Shown in pieces: positions 33,807 through 46,300 of a DNA stretch of 64,000 nucleotides. The position numbers and the translations under genes were made by a program. Under the pieces are notes generated by a model. The model saw nothing but the letters and a program-made list of their open reading frames with translations, had not been told where the DNA came from and made no database searches. Positions within the stretch are counted from its first letter, which is position 1. Every line of letters begins with the position of its first letter. The stretch is from positions 744,001 to 808,000 of the forward strand of contig CM074179.1 of the NCBI GenBank assembly GCA_037179385.1. Reading direction: 5' to 3'. Origin of the DNA: Holothuria scabra (lineage: Eukaryota; Echinodermata; Holothuroidea; Aspidochirotida; Holothuriidae).

Positions 33807-33974
33807 TTAACAATATGATCACACGTTTAAGTGTTTTGAACTGATTAAATTCCTTCTTCCCCATGGTTCCTGTGGGGTTATACTCTCGACTCAGCTGGTC
33901 GTCAACCACTTCTTTCATAATGTTATCAGTCACACTGATAATGGAGCGGCCCCCACAAGACTTTGTTGGCGAAT
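33807..33974 (-). CDS. DUF4806-like gene, internal exon
   Basis: A 168-bp exon, phase 1 at both ends, lies between acceptor tatcaaaag and donor ttaa|gtgagt. It reads DSPTKSCGGRSIISVTDNIM, VDDQLSREYNPTGTMGKKEF and FKTLKRVIILL. This is the core pattern of DUF4806 (GG-x-S-x6-IM-x-+-++-x2-L-x3-+N-x2-G-x-x-GK). The domain is common in invertebrate and fish genes of unknown role. It joins in phase to the exon ending at 33281. The 3' gene end is at about 33044. Confidence 0.5.
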
Positions 33975-34299
33975 CTTTTGATAAAATAAGAAATTAATGG
34001 AAGTTAGTTAAAAAATCGAGGTTACAGCCTCTTCCACATTGTAGGAAAATGAGGACTTGGTTCAAACATGAAGAAGAGATATACACTAGGTGTCAAATGG
34101 CAAACATTCACAATTCTATTTTAAGCCCCAATATTTTACAAAACAAGAGCATGGGCACTTTGATTCCTTGCTGAAATATGTAATGAAACTGAGCCATGAG
34201 CATGTAAAAGAGTATTAATTAGCTAATGTGAAGTTTGCCTGTGGCTCTGGTGACTACGTACATAACCTATTTTGGCAGTGAATGTTGACTTCATGTTCC

Positions 34300-35240
34300 A
34301 AGTTTCCTACACATCGAAAACTTCACCTCAAAATGACCTCTGATAACCTTTATCTTACCACAATGCAAATGTTTGACCCCAGTGACCCTACATCTGACCT
34401 CCACCAAACGTATACGGCTTGTATTTTCAGTATGGCATATCTATATACCAAGTATGAAATCTATCCAAGCTTCCTATCTTGATAAACAAATTCTACCAAG
34501 GTTTTCAGTGTTTGACCCTCGGTGACCCCAGACGACTTTCGACCTCCACCAAAAGCAAAAGGAGTTATCCCCTTACCATAATGCATCAACAAACCACGTA
34601 TGAAATCTTTCAATGCTTTTTTCGAGTTATTGTGTTATCGAGGTTTTCAGTGTTTGACCTCCTGTGACCGTAGATGACTTTTAACCTCCACCAAAAACAA
34701 AAGGACACACCTCGCTATGGTGCACCTATATACCAAGTATGAATTCTATCCAAGCTTCCTACCTTAAGAGAACATGTTAACCAAGTTTTGTGTTTGGCCC
34801 TCAGTGACCCCAGATGACCTTTAACCTCCACCAAAAAAAAGAGCATTCATCTTCTCACTATAACCGATCCACATACTAAGTATGAAATTTATCCTCGCTT
34901 CTAGCTTGATATATTGTTTGTGTTAACGAGAAGTTTTCAGTGTTTGACCCCTGGTGACCCCAGATGACTTTTGACCTCCACCAAAATCAAGAGGAATATC
35001 TTCATACCATGACAAAATCATATTCCATGTAAAAATTCTACCCGGGCTCCCTGCCTTCAGATATCGTGTACACAATGTTACGTGTTTGCCCCCAGTGACC
35101 CTTCATGACCTTTTGACCTCAACCATAAACTATAATGCAACCTTTTCACAACGGCAGATTTATGCACTAAGTTAAAATTTATTCCAACTTTCTCTAATTT
35201 AGTTACAGCGTACCGAGGCAAGTGTCACATACACATACAC
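34300..35240. repeat. About 141-bp tandem array with TGACC half-sites
   Basis: GTTTGACCC or variants recur at 34371, 34510, 34652, 34792, 34942 and 35083. Each is followed by gtgaccccagatgacttttgacctccaccaaaa and then by atgaaatctatccaagcttcc-like text. The period is 139-150 bp and at least six diverged units are present. The array sits inside the intron between the DUF4806-like exons at 33974 and 35989. Confidence 0.85.
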
Positions 35241-35988
35241 ACCTGTCAACCTGACTACACAGGTCCCTTTGCTACAGCAAGGAACCAATGAAATGAGAAA
35301 GCTCAGAAATTTATAAAACCAGAAAACTCAAAAATTCTTTCAACAGTTTCTTTTGTACAATGCAAACTGAAGGTGGAATTAAAGAGCAATACCTTTCAGC
35401 TTGTTTCCTGCTGTCATTTCAGGTGGGAATTTCTAAATATTTCCGCAATTAGGGTGTTAAAACCCTTCAAATGTTAGACCTTGCTGATATCAATATCAGT
35501 GCAACTATAAGCAATATGTTGATGGAGATAAAAGCACCGACTTCAAAATTGTTATCAGATTGGATGACCCAGTTGGAGGAAGCTCTACACTGTATTGACT
35601 GCACATAAGAAGTTCCTTCTTTACATCCACTTTTTTTACTCAGTGGGGTTCGAGAGTATTTCCCATTCCACAGCTAAATGTCATCTTTTAACATGTTACA
35701 GGATGCCAAAAGAAACCTATACTCAATTAGGCAGAATGTCAACAATGTTTATCTTTCACCTTTGCAGTATTACAGCATGATGTGACAATCTGTCCACTCC
35801 AGGGCAATGGGTGTAACAGAAGAGGAAAGGGAGTTACTGAAGTGTTTAGCGAGAGCAATTCCTTAGACAGGTGCAGAGATAGTTATGTTTTCTGAAGCTT
35901 TGTCAGTAATCAGCAGTATGCAGGGCTACCAAGAAGAGCTATATATGGCTCAAATTAACAATCAAGGCTTCCTTCTTGAATCACTTAC

Positions 35989-36106
35989 CAACTTTCTTTG
36001 AAGAGGTTCACTGGCACATATCTTGGTATTTTCTTTAAGCTGCAGAAGAAGTGCACCATGGTCCTTTTGCTTGTCAATAATTTTTCTAACAGCTCAGAGA
36101 TGCGCT
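35989..36106 (-). CDS. Possible upstream exon of the DUF4806-like gene (helical segment)
   Basis: A minus-strand segment ends aagttg|gtaagt, a strong donor at 35989. In one frame it reads VRKIIDKQKDHGALLLQLKE and NTKICASEPLQRKL, a helix-rich stretch like the coiled segment preceding DUF4806. That frame has a TGA just upstream, so the acceptor would have to be gcatctctgag rather than the stronger tttctttcag. The other frame (RISELLEKLLTSKR) is also open. Membership and frame are uncertain. Confidence 0.35.
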
Positions 36107-36331
36107 CTGAAAGAAACCATTTAAAATAATACAAAACTCAAACAAATCTGCTTTAAGTAATACTCTAAACCAGATAGCCAGGCAGCATTCTGATTTCTTG
36201 TCTACAACTTTTTTTACCTCCACCAAAACACCATCATCATATTATGATTGAAAGTTTTCATTGGTTGCATCCTGTTGAACTCAAACGACATTTGGCCTCT
36301 CCCTTCCCCCCAAAAGCTTCCTAACTAAAGA

Positions 36332-36724
36332 TTATGTGTTTAGAAGGTTTTCATACATGGAATATATGTTACATTCTCCCTCTTCAGTGTTTTCAACTGC
36401 TGCACAAAATGAAGTTTGCTGAGAAAAATCACAAAATGCACTTTCAGCAGGCAGTGAATCTTGTTCACTGTCAGAAGACCCATAATTGCATGATTTTGTA
36501 GGTGAAATCTCTGCATCTGCTCTTCCAGCAGCTGCAGTACACTCTTCACCATTTTCATAATTTTGAGAATCATCAGAATTACTAGGTTCAGGAGGTAATT
36601 TCCCATGAACAAACTGCAGATGTGCATGCAGCAACCCTACGTCTCCGTTTTCGCTACTTCGACCATCGTGACTTACCATGCCCTGAAGAATCCATGATCT
36701 TTGCCTTGTGGAGTTGGAAAGCAA
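36332..36724 (-). CDS. Possible exon encoding a polar, disordered segment
   Basis: One minus-strand frame gives KLPPEPSNSDDSQNYENGEE followed by Ser-, Asp- and Glu-rich text to a stop near 36332. A possible acceptor is atgcacatctgcag (about 36615). A donor-like ggcatg|gtaagt near 36675 complicates the picture. Such a linker would suit the region before a DUF4806 domain, but the frame also has a terminal stop, so it may be non-coding. No domain is recognised. Confidence 0.25.
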   Translation of the reverse strand: MLSNSTRQRSWILQGMVSHDGRSSENGDVGLLHAHLQFVHGKLPPEPSNSDDSQNYENGEECTAAAGRADAEISPTKSCNYGSSDSEQDSLPAESAFCDFSQQTSFCAAVENTEEGECNIYSMYENLLNT

Positions 36725-37643
36725 TATATAATGATAATATGCACAGAATCATCTGGCTGTGTGTATAGGACGTTGGCTTAGAGATCAGGAGACTAATGTA
36801 CAGGACCATGAAGGGTCTATCATTTCCAGTGCTATATAGTAAGCACCAATATGTGGAAGCTTGTACTAAAGTACAAGCTGTACAGCTGTATCTGACATAG
36901 TTGTCACAGTAAAAGTATGTTCAAAGTATACAGTATGGTCCACACTTTTTGTGGTCTGAGTAAAAGATGATAAAAGTAGGGAAAATAACCTGCAGCTTTT
37001 AAAGTAGACATACACATACCCACTACACTGATCAAGCATTAACCGGGACTGGAAAGGCTTCTTCAAATGTCAGTTCACCCGAGATAACTGTACTTTAAGA
37101 GTATCTGTAAATGGATAAGACAGAAATACAGATGTTAACTGTACAGTAAGATAAACATAAAAATTACAGATGAAGCTATAAAACAGCACAGTAGTACAAG
37201 TGTCCAGCTGGGGTGGTTGATTTAAATTAAGAGGATTAAAACCACAAGTTAAAGCACAATTTTAATGGATTAACTTGATCTATTTGATTGATTAAATTGG
37301 TTTCAATCGAATAAATTTATCTGATTAAAATCACTCTGATAAAAATCATTCTTTTATAAAATATTAAAGAAAAATCAACCCAGGCCTGGAGTCCAGTCAC
37401 ACATGGTGGACACACAATCCCTCCTGTATGTGTATACTGTAGCTGCACAGTTCTTAAGTTTGGTGGCTAATGAAGCATTTCATCATGCAAGCTAGGTAAT
37501 AATATGGAACATAGTAATGATACTAGCTCTTCTCAGGTTTCAATTCTCCGCCTTCAGTTTACGACTCCAAGAGTACTGAGGCCTACTGTACACACACTCA
37601 GTCAAAAACACCTTAGCATGAATAATGAGCAAGGACATGAATA

Positions 37644-37986
37644 CCATATAATTTCTAATAAATTCTCCCCCTCTAATAAATGCCCCCCCCCCCCCTGTAA
37701 ATTTTTGAAATTCAAAACAGTTTTTCAGTGGTCATTTGCGCTGGGAGAAGTCGTGGGTGTTTTGTCACAAACAAAGTAACTCAGTATAACAATAACAGTT
37801 ACGAGAAAATGGCAAACTGCAAGTTAAATCCTTCACTACTTGATCTAAGAAACTCGTAGCTTATTTGAAGACACAGGTGAAGCCTTTTGCAGTAGGTTAT
37901 TTTTTAATAAAAAAATATACCCCAAATAAACGCCCCCTTTTTCAAAAATATAAAGCTCACGGGGGCGTTTATTAGAGAATATATGG
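37644..37986. mobile_element. 343-bp MITE with TA target sites
   Basis: The left end ccatataatttctaataaa is inverse to the right end tttattagagaatatatgg, with TA on both sides (37642-37643 and 37987-37988). Both ends are followed inward by ataaatgcccccc or aacgccccc text. There is no coding capacity. Confidence 0.75.
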
Positions 37987-38537
37987 TAAGTCATATTTGG
38001 TGATGAAATTTGCATCTAACATTGGACACAGGCCTCTTTGCCTAGGCGGATGGTGGTTGAGGAAGCTGAGGAGCTGAGCAAACTGAGTCTGTTCGAGGGG
38101 TAGTATGGGCCTAGGCCTACTCTAGGTGTTGACCATAGGGTAGAGTGACCATGCAGTATTCGACCCCCTTGCTAGGTCATTGCAGACGGGCACCAATTTG
38201 TAACCTGTATCCCTGTTTATAATGATGGTTTTTGGGATTCGATCTCGATGGCCTCCCTGATTTTACAGTTCCAGAAAAGTTCCTCCCTGTTTATGATCTG
38301 AATATGTTCCATTTTTAGTGGATTTTTAGAGTGAGCGGTGCAAGGGCTGTGATGTGGAGTGTAATGAGCCTAATGTTAGGCCATTTAACATAACACACAG
38401 AACTGTTTAAGGGCTAATTTGACCCTACTTAACTAGGCCTACGAGTTTTTTGAGGAGGAAACTAACATTTCATTGGGGAGGAAACTCCATTGTAACCAGT
38501 CTGGAAACTGTTGGTAACTAGCTAGCTAGGCCAATAT

Positions 38538-41151
38538 CCAGTCAAAAGGTCCTTTTACCAAAACGTCCCCACATTTTAGCTACCAAAATTTCCCCGCTTT
38601 ACCAAAACATCCTCGCGCTTAGTACAAAAACATCCCGGCATATGAATGATACAAAACATAATACTTAAACTTTGTAAAAGTTTTAGGAAAGAAACATTTA
38701 GGCCTAATTGTACTGTAATTGATTTTTTGCCGATATTCAGAAGTCAGTGAGTTTTGGGATTTAGAAGAGTAGGCCTAGCATCTTCACAAGAATATGAGAA
38801 AACTTAGCCTACGGGTCGTAAAACTTAGCCTACGGGTAGAGTGACCAGTATTTGACCCCTAACCATTATTCAACCCCTTTGATATCAGTTCCAAATTTCA
38901 CTGAATAAACGCCCCATCCCTCATAAAATCATATCAAAGGTAAGAATACCTTGTCTGCTGTATTGTCATTCATTTTCATGTCACTGATTTGCAGATGAAC
39001 ACCTTTTGGAAATATATTTGTTCATGAGAATTTGGGAAATTTCTTTGAAAACAGCCTTTCTTAAAAGGTCATGTAAGGCACATGGCCCAGTAATCATCAG
39101 GAGTGTAATTTTCTGTCATTCATTTTAAAAGGGACTGGTTTCAAAAACAATGAACTGTCAAGGCTAAAATTTCATTACAGCAGCAACTTATAAACAGATT
39201 TAAGGGAAAAAAGTGATAAAAGGGAAACTTTGAAATAAGTTTGATGGGGGTGGCCAGAATACTGATCTTTCACCAAATCTTGATCTGCTGCCCAGTATTT
39301 TAACCCCCTGATACAACTTTGGAATCCAAGATGTAATGAATAAAGTTGAAGGGAGTCTTCTGGTCATTTCTCAAAGAAGTCATTACTGTAAAGTCATTTG
39401 GCAAAACTTTCCAAAAATATTCTGAGTCTTTTCGGAAATAGCCTAGAATTAATTATTTTGCATTGAAATGTGTATTAGCCTACTACTACTTGACCCTACT
39501 GATCTACATGTAACAAAAACTAATGAAATAACAGCAAGGCTAAAATTTCTTCTTCAGGGCATTTACTGTACGTGTAAATTAATTTGTTCAACAATTAAAT
39601 TGAACATAAGTTATGAAGATATTTCATATTTCCTTGATACTTTACGTTCAGTTTATCTAAATTGTACTTAACTAAATAATTTTTTTTTTTTGGGGGGGGG
39701 GGGGAATACAGTATGAGCAGGGGGTCGAATACTTGCCTCCAAAATTGAATACTTGTAACAGGGGGTGCAATACTGGATAGGCAAACCCAAGTTGTCAAGG
39801 TGACCTTTCTCTGAAGGGAAGGCTGAATCCATAACTTTTTGATGAGAACATGCTACCCATAAAAATGTGTAACAAAAACATTTTAAATCACATTATTCCA
39901 TTTATCAAGGGAGGTATAATTGCAAAGTTCCTTAAGGGGTCGAATACTGGTCACTCCACCCTAGGCCTACAATGATTCAGTGTTTTGATATAGGGTTAAA
40001 CACGTAGTATTCAGCCGCTTAAGTTAAGGACTTTTTCCTTTTATCTTTGTGGTAAAAGAAGTTAAGGATTGAGGCTGATATCCTGCAACATGGTAAAAAG
40101 ACTGTTTTTGAAGCAAGGCTAGTCAATAGTCATAATGAATAACTGAATGTTTGTTGATGAAGGAAAGCCTAGGTGTCGGTGATGAAAAATGTTGCATTTT
40201 GTGCAGGTTTTTGACCATCCCTTGCCAGAATTAGATCACACAACTTCTAGAATTCGGCCACCCCACCAAAAAAGTAAATATAATCCTGGAACCATGGCCT
40301 GTCTTATAAAGTGCTGATAAAATAAAAAACCAAAACTTATATCACCATTAGTAAAACTGCAACAATCCAAAAAATTGTGACATTGACCAAATTAGGGCAA
40401 ATTCTCAATTAGCTTTATTTTGCAAAAATAGTGCAAAAGTTTGTTTTCAATAGACACCTAAACAGAAACTGTACAGTATGCTACATTTTAATGGTAAGGC
40501 TTTAAAAAGAATGATTTAACTATTTGAACTAGTGGCAATGAATGGTTAGGTACAGTGGTTGTTTAACATATACCCACTGATAAATTTCACTAATGTCTAT
40601 TATGCAAATTAGCCATGACTAATTAGTTAGCGGTCGAAAATAGGAGGGCAAATTGCAATTGTCCCACCCGTTTCTGACCTACTGTACCCCATCCTAGAGC
40701 ACAAAATTTTCAATGTAAATGTGGTAAGTCAGATCAGTCCTAATGAAGTGGTCAAATTTTGTCATAATATCAAACCTTGATTTAAATTTATGGCCTTACA
40801 ACCATGCAAAAGATATTTACAAGTCGGTGTAAAAAGTGCAAACTTGAAAAAAAATCAAATTACGCAAATTTTAGAAACTGATGAAAAATTGTTTCAAAGT
40901 TAATCAATTGTGGTTCTACCAATATGGCACACTTGTAAATTAGATTGTTTACTCACAAATGGAAAAACCTTCATTGCTAATTAGATCAATTATGCAAATT
41001 AACCAAAAGAGACACAGGTGGTAGAATACTGTGTAGGCTAGTGGTGGAGTACTACTGTATGTTCTTTACACTAGGCCTATAGCCTACCTAGCCTAGGCCT
41101 ACGGGGTCGGTTTGGCACCAGGACGTTTTGGTAAAGGGACATTTTAACTGG
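38538..41151. mobile_element. 2.6-kb element with CCAGTCAAAAGGTCC ends
   Basis: The left end ccagtcaaaaggtcctttta (38538 onward), followed by ccaaaacgtcc, is inverse to gtaaagggacattttaactg ending at 41151, with ggacgttttg just inside. It encloses the 1.1-kb GTATTCGACCCC element. The inner left part repeats ccaaaac/ttccccg words. No transposase reading is visible. Confidence 0.6.
38834..39961. mobile_element. 1.13-kb element built on GTATTCGACCCC, copy 1
   Basis: The end gggtagagtgaccagtattt (38834 onward) is inverse to aatactggtcactccaccc at 39943-39961. The motif GTATTCGACCCC or its complement recurs inside, around 39245-39310 and 39710-39780. A T10-G13 run lies at about 39680-39704. It is a diverged duplicate of 41309-42349. 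An isolated end copy is at 38137-38170. Confidence 0.7.
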
Positions 41152-41308
41152 TAAGCACTAGGCCTAGGCCCCTAACAAAAACAAAAAGAAATAACAACAA
41201 GGTTAAATTTTCTTCTGATCCTAGCCTAGGCTCCCTAGGCATACAGTAGGCCCTAACGTTAGGCCTAGTTACTGTAGGCCTAAATGGCATTTAGGTTAAA
41301 ACGCCCTC

Positions 41309-42349
41309 GGGAACAGTGCCCAGCATTCAACCCCCCTACCAGTATTCAACCCTTTTGATATAAATTCCACATTACTCACTGAAGAAAAGCTATATATCCC
41401 TCATAACATCATATCAGAGGTAAGAATAACTTCTCTGCTGTATTGTCATCCACTTTCATGTTATTTATTTGCTGATAAATACTTTTTGGAGTTATTTGTT
41501 CATGACGATTGGGGGAATTTCTTTCAAAACAGTCTTTCTTAAAAGGTCATGTAGGCTAAAATCATCAGGAGTGGAATTTTGTTACATCCATTTGAAAATG
41601 GACTGGTTTCATTACAACAGCAATTTATAAACAGATTTCAGGAAATTTCAAAAAGTGATATTAGGTAATCTGAAGGCAAACTGAAGGGGGTTGAATACTG
41701 GTCACCGAATCTTGATCTTGATCTGCTGCCCATATTCAACCCCTAATTAACTGGTACATCTTTGGAATCAAAGATGTAATGAATAAGGATGAACAGAGTC
41801 TTCTGGTCATTTCTCAAAGAAGTCAAAAGTTATTTTGCAAAATTCTGCAAAAATATTCTAGGTCTTTTAGGAAATATCCCAAAATCAATAATGTTGCACT
41901 GAAATGTTTGCGATTTGACCCTACTGACCTAACACAAAAAGAAATATCAGCACTTAGGTAAAATTTTCACCTAAAAGGCATTTAAAAATTTTTTAGAACA
42001 ATTTAACTGAACATAAGTAATGAAGATACTTCATACTTTCTTGCTATGTTTAGTTTATTTGAATTGTACTAGCTACACTTAATAATTTTTAGGGGGTATA
42101 TGAGCAGGGGGTCGAATACTGGTTTCTAAAATTGAATACTGGTAACAGGGGGTTGAATACTGGGTAGTCAAACCCAAGTTTAAAGGTACCCTTTCTCAGA
42201 TGAAAAAGGCTAAATCCATGATTTTTTATGGTAGCATGTTATCCATAATAATGTCTAACAAAATCACTTTGAATGATATTGTTCCATTCTACATAGAAGA
42301 AATAATTGCAAAAAGTTCCTTAAGGGGTCAAATACTGTGCACTTTACCC
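41309..42349. mobile_element. 1.04-kb element built on GTATTCGACCCC, copy 2
   Basis: Its ends gggaacagtgcccagcattc and aatactgtgcactttaccc are diverged versions of the ends of copy 1. Internal blocks align with copy 1 in the same order, for example ctctgctgtattgtcatcca, ttcttaaaaggtcatgtagg and gtatatgagcagggggtcga. It lies just outside the 2.6-kb element. Confidence 0.65.
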
Positions 42350-42699
42350 AAGGCATATACCCGACCACCCCCCAGTATTCAACCGCCTGTTGTTATTTGT
42401 TCGTCACTCCTATCCCATAACAGAATTGTCAATATATTCTTATGTTACCTTCAATGACTTGCCTTTATGCACTTACTGGTAGGCATAATGTTAGGTACAA
42501 CGTAACACAGCCCATTCTACAAAATTAGTAATGTACTTCTACACCAATAGCATACTGTGGGCATAATATTAAGGGCAGCCACTTTTCTTAAACAGTCAGT
42601 TAGGCCAAAGTTTTTCTTCCTCTGAAAGTCTTTGATTTTGTTCCAACCGAAGTTATTTTACTCAGTATGGAGGTCACAAGTGGTTGCACTGTAAGTTTT

Positions 42700-43500
42700 T
42701 GCAGGGAGGTCCCCAACTGGGCTCCACTTTGCAAAGTGCTAGGCCTAGCCTATGTAGTATTCAATTTCAACCATGATATACAGTAGGCCCTAGGCCTAAC
42801 TTATTTAACACAGAGGTACAGTAGCCTAACGTTAGGCCTAAAGAAAAATGTTCAACAATTTAACTAAGTTACAGTAGGCTATATGTACCAATACTAGCCT
42901 AGGCCTAGGCTAGGGTGAAACACATTTTGTTTTTGTATTTTTCATAACTTATAAAATTGTACATTGAGTCTCTTCCACATTCTTTATAAAGACCATGTCT
43001 TCCATACAACATTGAAATAGGCCTAGGCCTAGCCTAACCTTGTAAATTTCATTCAGATGTCGATGAACACCCTTTTACTGGTTTCATGCTATTGGTACAC
43101 GTAGCCTGGGCCTAACTTAGCCTACTGTACCTGTAGGCCTAAGTGTAGGCTAAGCTAACCATTGAGGATGGTATGTGGGCAAACGTTGCCCAGTTAGGCT
43201 AGTCGGCCTCGCCTAGGCCTACTTACTTACTACTTAGATAGCTAGGCCTAGGCCTAGCCTATGTCTGGCAGCTGTGATAGTCTACGTTAGGCCCAGCCGA
43301 AGTTAGGCCTAACGTAGGCTAGGTCTAACGTTAGGCGAGGCTAGGAGGTTGCCGTCAGACGTTAGCCCTCCTCGTATTTTATGCTCGGTCTGAACACTTT
43401 TCAAAATGGCGGTAGCCTAACGTTAGGCTAATTCTTACCGGAGAGGTCAAACTTTCATGAAGGCCTTTAGGCTAGGCTAAGTATGGCTTTTTATCCTGCT
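42700..43500. repeat. TAGGCCTA / CTAACGTTAG low-complexity tract
   Basis: The palindromic words taggccta, cctaggcctagcc and taacgttagg recur dozens of times, with looser copies from 38.1 to 41.3 kb. It is not a strict tandem array; the words are mixed. A similar tract lies at 61140-61760. Confidence 0.7.
43402..43416 (+). promoter_or_regulatory. YY1-like CAAAATGGCGG motif
   Basis: The sequence tcaaaatggcggtag matches the AAnATGGCG core bound by YY1 and often placed at transcription or translation starts in animals. It stands in a GC-richer stretch at the edge of the TAGGCCTA tract. No following exon could be shown, so the role is speculative. Confidence 0.3.
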
Positions 43501-44389
43501 CTGTGGATAAGGCACAACATACAGGCACAATTCATTCGCAGCTAGTATAGTAGTTAGTGTCGTCTGCTGATCGTCTTGCTGCATGCAATTCTGTACGTAC
43601 GCAGTATTTGTAAATTGTGAAAAACACAGTCTGCAGCCGGGCGGGAAGCAATTATTTTAATTGTAGGATTACTGGGGAAGAATTGATTTTTCAAAAGTTT
43701 TTGATTTATTTCAAAACCATGGTAAGGGTCACATAAAGGGTAAGGATATTACGGACAAGTTATATTTGACCTGTGATCATATGCTAGTGTCAGAATTACG
43801 AAAAGGGGGTCAAAAAGCTGTTATTTCGGAATTAGAGGAGGAGAGAGGTGTGGCTTATTTCCAAGAAGCTGATTGGTCCTTTGGCATAATACTTCCCTAG
43901 GCTCCCTAAGGAAAAAAAATACCGAACAGGGAACAGGGAAAGACGTATGTGCGTACGTATAATGAAGCACACTCAGGCATATATCATCTATACGTGCAGT
44001 ACATGCACACATGTATTGTTAACGAATGAACTTCCTTGCACGCGTACAGTATAAACAACGTGCATACGTACGACATGACGTAAATAAGCGTCGGTGTACG
44101 TATTTGCTACGTTCAGAAAGTTTTGGCAATCCAAATACGGCGCGAAAATAATTAATGAAGTCCAGCCATACCCTAGTATCCTTCTCTGTGAGTCCAGCCT
44201 GTGTGGCGCGTCTCTAGCCGACGCCCTCTGCTGTGAGCTTCGTCCGCTCCGCACAGTAGACCTATGGCCAGTTGCCCACTTAGCGAAGACCCCTTGCGAG
44301 CAGCTCTTTCGATTCCTTTATTGTGACCTCCTGCGACGACGTCGAGGTGACCTTAGGACAGGGGCGGCGCCATTAGCATAGGGGACAAA

Positions 44390-45600
44390 GCAGTGGGGTG
44401 GTCAGAATTTCTTTGTTAGGGGCAAGACCATTCTCAAGGGGGGCTACCACAGTATATATAACACATCACTTGAAAATATTTGGGGGGGGGGGAGCAAGAA
44501 TGTGTTACAAAAAATTCTGGAGGGCATTGCCCCCCCCCCCCCTCGTGGCTACGACACTGGGACAAAGTATGGGATGAGTGGTCACTTACATGGAGAGGAT
44601 TGCTTATATGCAATGTGGTGATGTCTTTGGTATATATTTTTTTAACTGATCATAGGCCCTTATGGCTGGAAAGATAAGTGAATTTTCATTTGATTAAAGA
44701 TGCCCTCCTGGGGAGGTTGTTCCCCCTCCACAAATTTTTCATTTTTTTTTTTAAATAACAGTTGCCTAGATACAAAACTTGGTTATGTGTTTGGTATATT
44801 TCTAAACTGATCATATATGGAAAGTGTTCAACATTTAGTGAAGGTTAATTTTTGTTTGGTTGGAAGATGCCGTCTTGGGGAGGGTATGAGGGGAGGTGTC
44901 CTTCCCCTTGAGAATTTTTTATTACTTTAAGGTTGCTTAGATGCAAAATTGTGCTCTCTTTGGTAGGCTTACATTTTTGAAACTGACCATAAATCGCTAG
45001 AAAATGTTCATAATTTAGTGACTTTTTTTTTGGGGGGGGGGGGGGTTGGGGTTGGCCGAAACAGGAGAGTTCCTTTGTTATCTAATAGAAAGATATGTTG
45101 TCTTCAAACTCTCTGAAGCCCCCCCCCCCTCCCCCCCGGGCACGTTCTCACGCAGATATCCGTGCATTGAGTCCACAGAATCATTCTCGAACTATTACGA
45201 AATATTCGGTTGCTTCATTCGTGCATTATAAAAGTGTACCGGTATCAAAAGACCAGCAGACACCAAAGTGAGGCTTCCCGGAAGTTCTGGATTAATTATA
45301 TGGACCAGATATATAGGCAAGGGGTGCAAATCTGTTTGAAGTAGGGGGGAAAACTGCATATGATGTTCCCCTGATTATGAAACTGTGCACGCGTACATGT
45401 AGTGTGCACTACAAGCCGAAAGCCCCAACATGGGTGGGGTCCACGGGCCTGCCTTAGGGTCACTGGCGTATTTATGGGGGCCATTGGGCCATGCCCCCCT
45501 CACCGGTGCCGAAAAAGTAAAAAAAAAATATATATTTTATAGTTCTTAGGCAGTCTCATTTTGCCCCCCCCCCCCCCCCACCAAATATCCAGTACTTATA
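44390..45600. repeat. G/C-homopolymer-rich degenerate transposon ends
   Basis: Poly-G or poly-C runs of 8-18 bases stand at about 44480, 44531, 45031, 45121 and 45565. Nearby, ctcgtggctacgacactggg (44552-44571) and cactggcgtatttatggggg (45461-45480) resemble the cagtggcgtagc motif that ends many invertebrate DNA transposons. Two or three similar units of GAAGATGCCNTCTTGGGGAGG text lie between. No full element can be delimited. Confidence 0.45.
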
Positions 45601-46300
45601 GTGTCGTTTTACCCATTTTTGCTCTCAAGAGGACAATTTCCTTTATAAAAAACACAACCTTTTCGGCGCGTTACGCGCGCAGAAGAGCTAAATCCAGTTT
45701 CTTCAATGGTTCCACTCTACATTGCTAGATAGTGCAAGTCCTTCCCACCTCACGAAGTGACATGTAGGAAAAGTACAAGGTTTCTGAAGAGCTCCTCCCA
45801 TATCGCAAAGGCTAGTAACTGCTCTTTTGTCTGTGTCATGCGGTACGGTCAGCTGGTGAAGGACTCACGGAACAATGCTTGGCTATTTGATCGGATAGTC
45901 AAGGTAGTTTCGATACAATGAATATGTTATCTAACGTCTAGAACACCTAAGGATTTTAATTCTTTTTGTTCTTCATGATAACATGTGCTTTTTGTGAAAC
46001 CTACCAAAAAATTTTGCGCGCTCCGCACGCTTTGCAAGTTTCCAGTTTAGATTCCGGGAAAAACATTTAATTAGCGCCGAATTATGCTTCTCTAGCATAT
46101 ACAAATTTTATGCAATATGTGCTCCGAATGAAATGGTCTAGTGCACAGGTTTATTTTTCAAATCCACCTCACCTATAACAACAGCACTGGGGTTCTAAGA
46201 GCTTAGGGTCGCTGGCCTCCCGTCGGGCAAATCTTGGCGTTACCTGTACTAAGTAATAATAATAGACCCTGGCTGTGGAAAATCTCCGTAGTTCGCCAAA

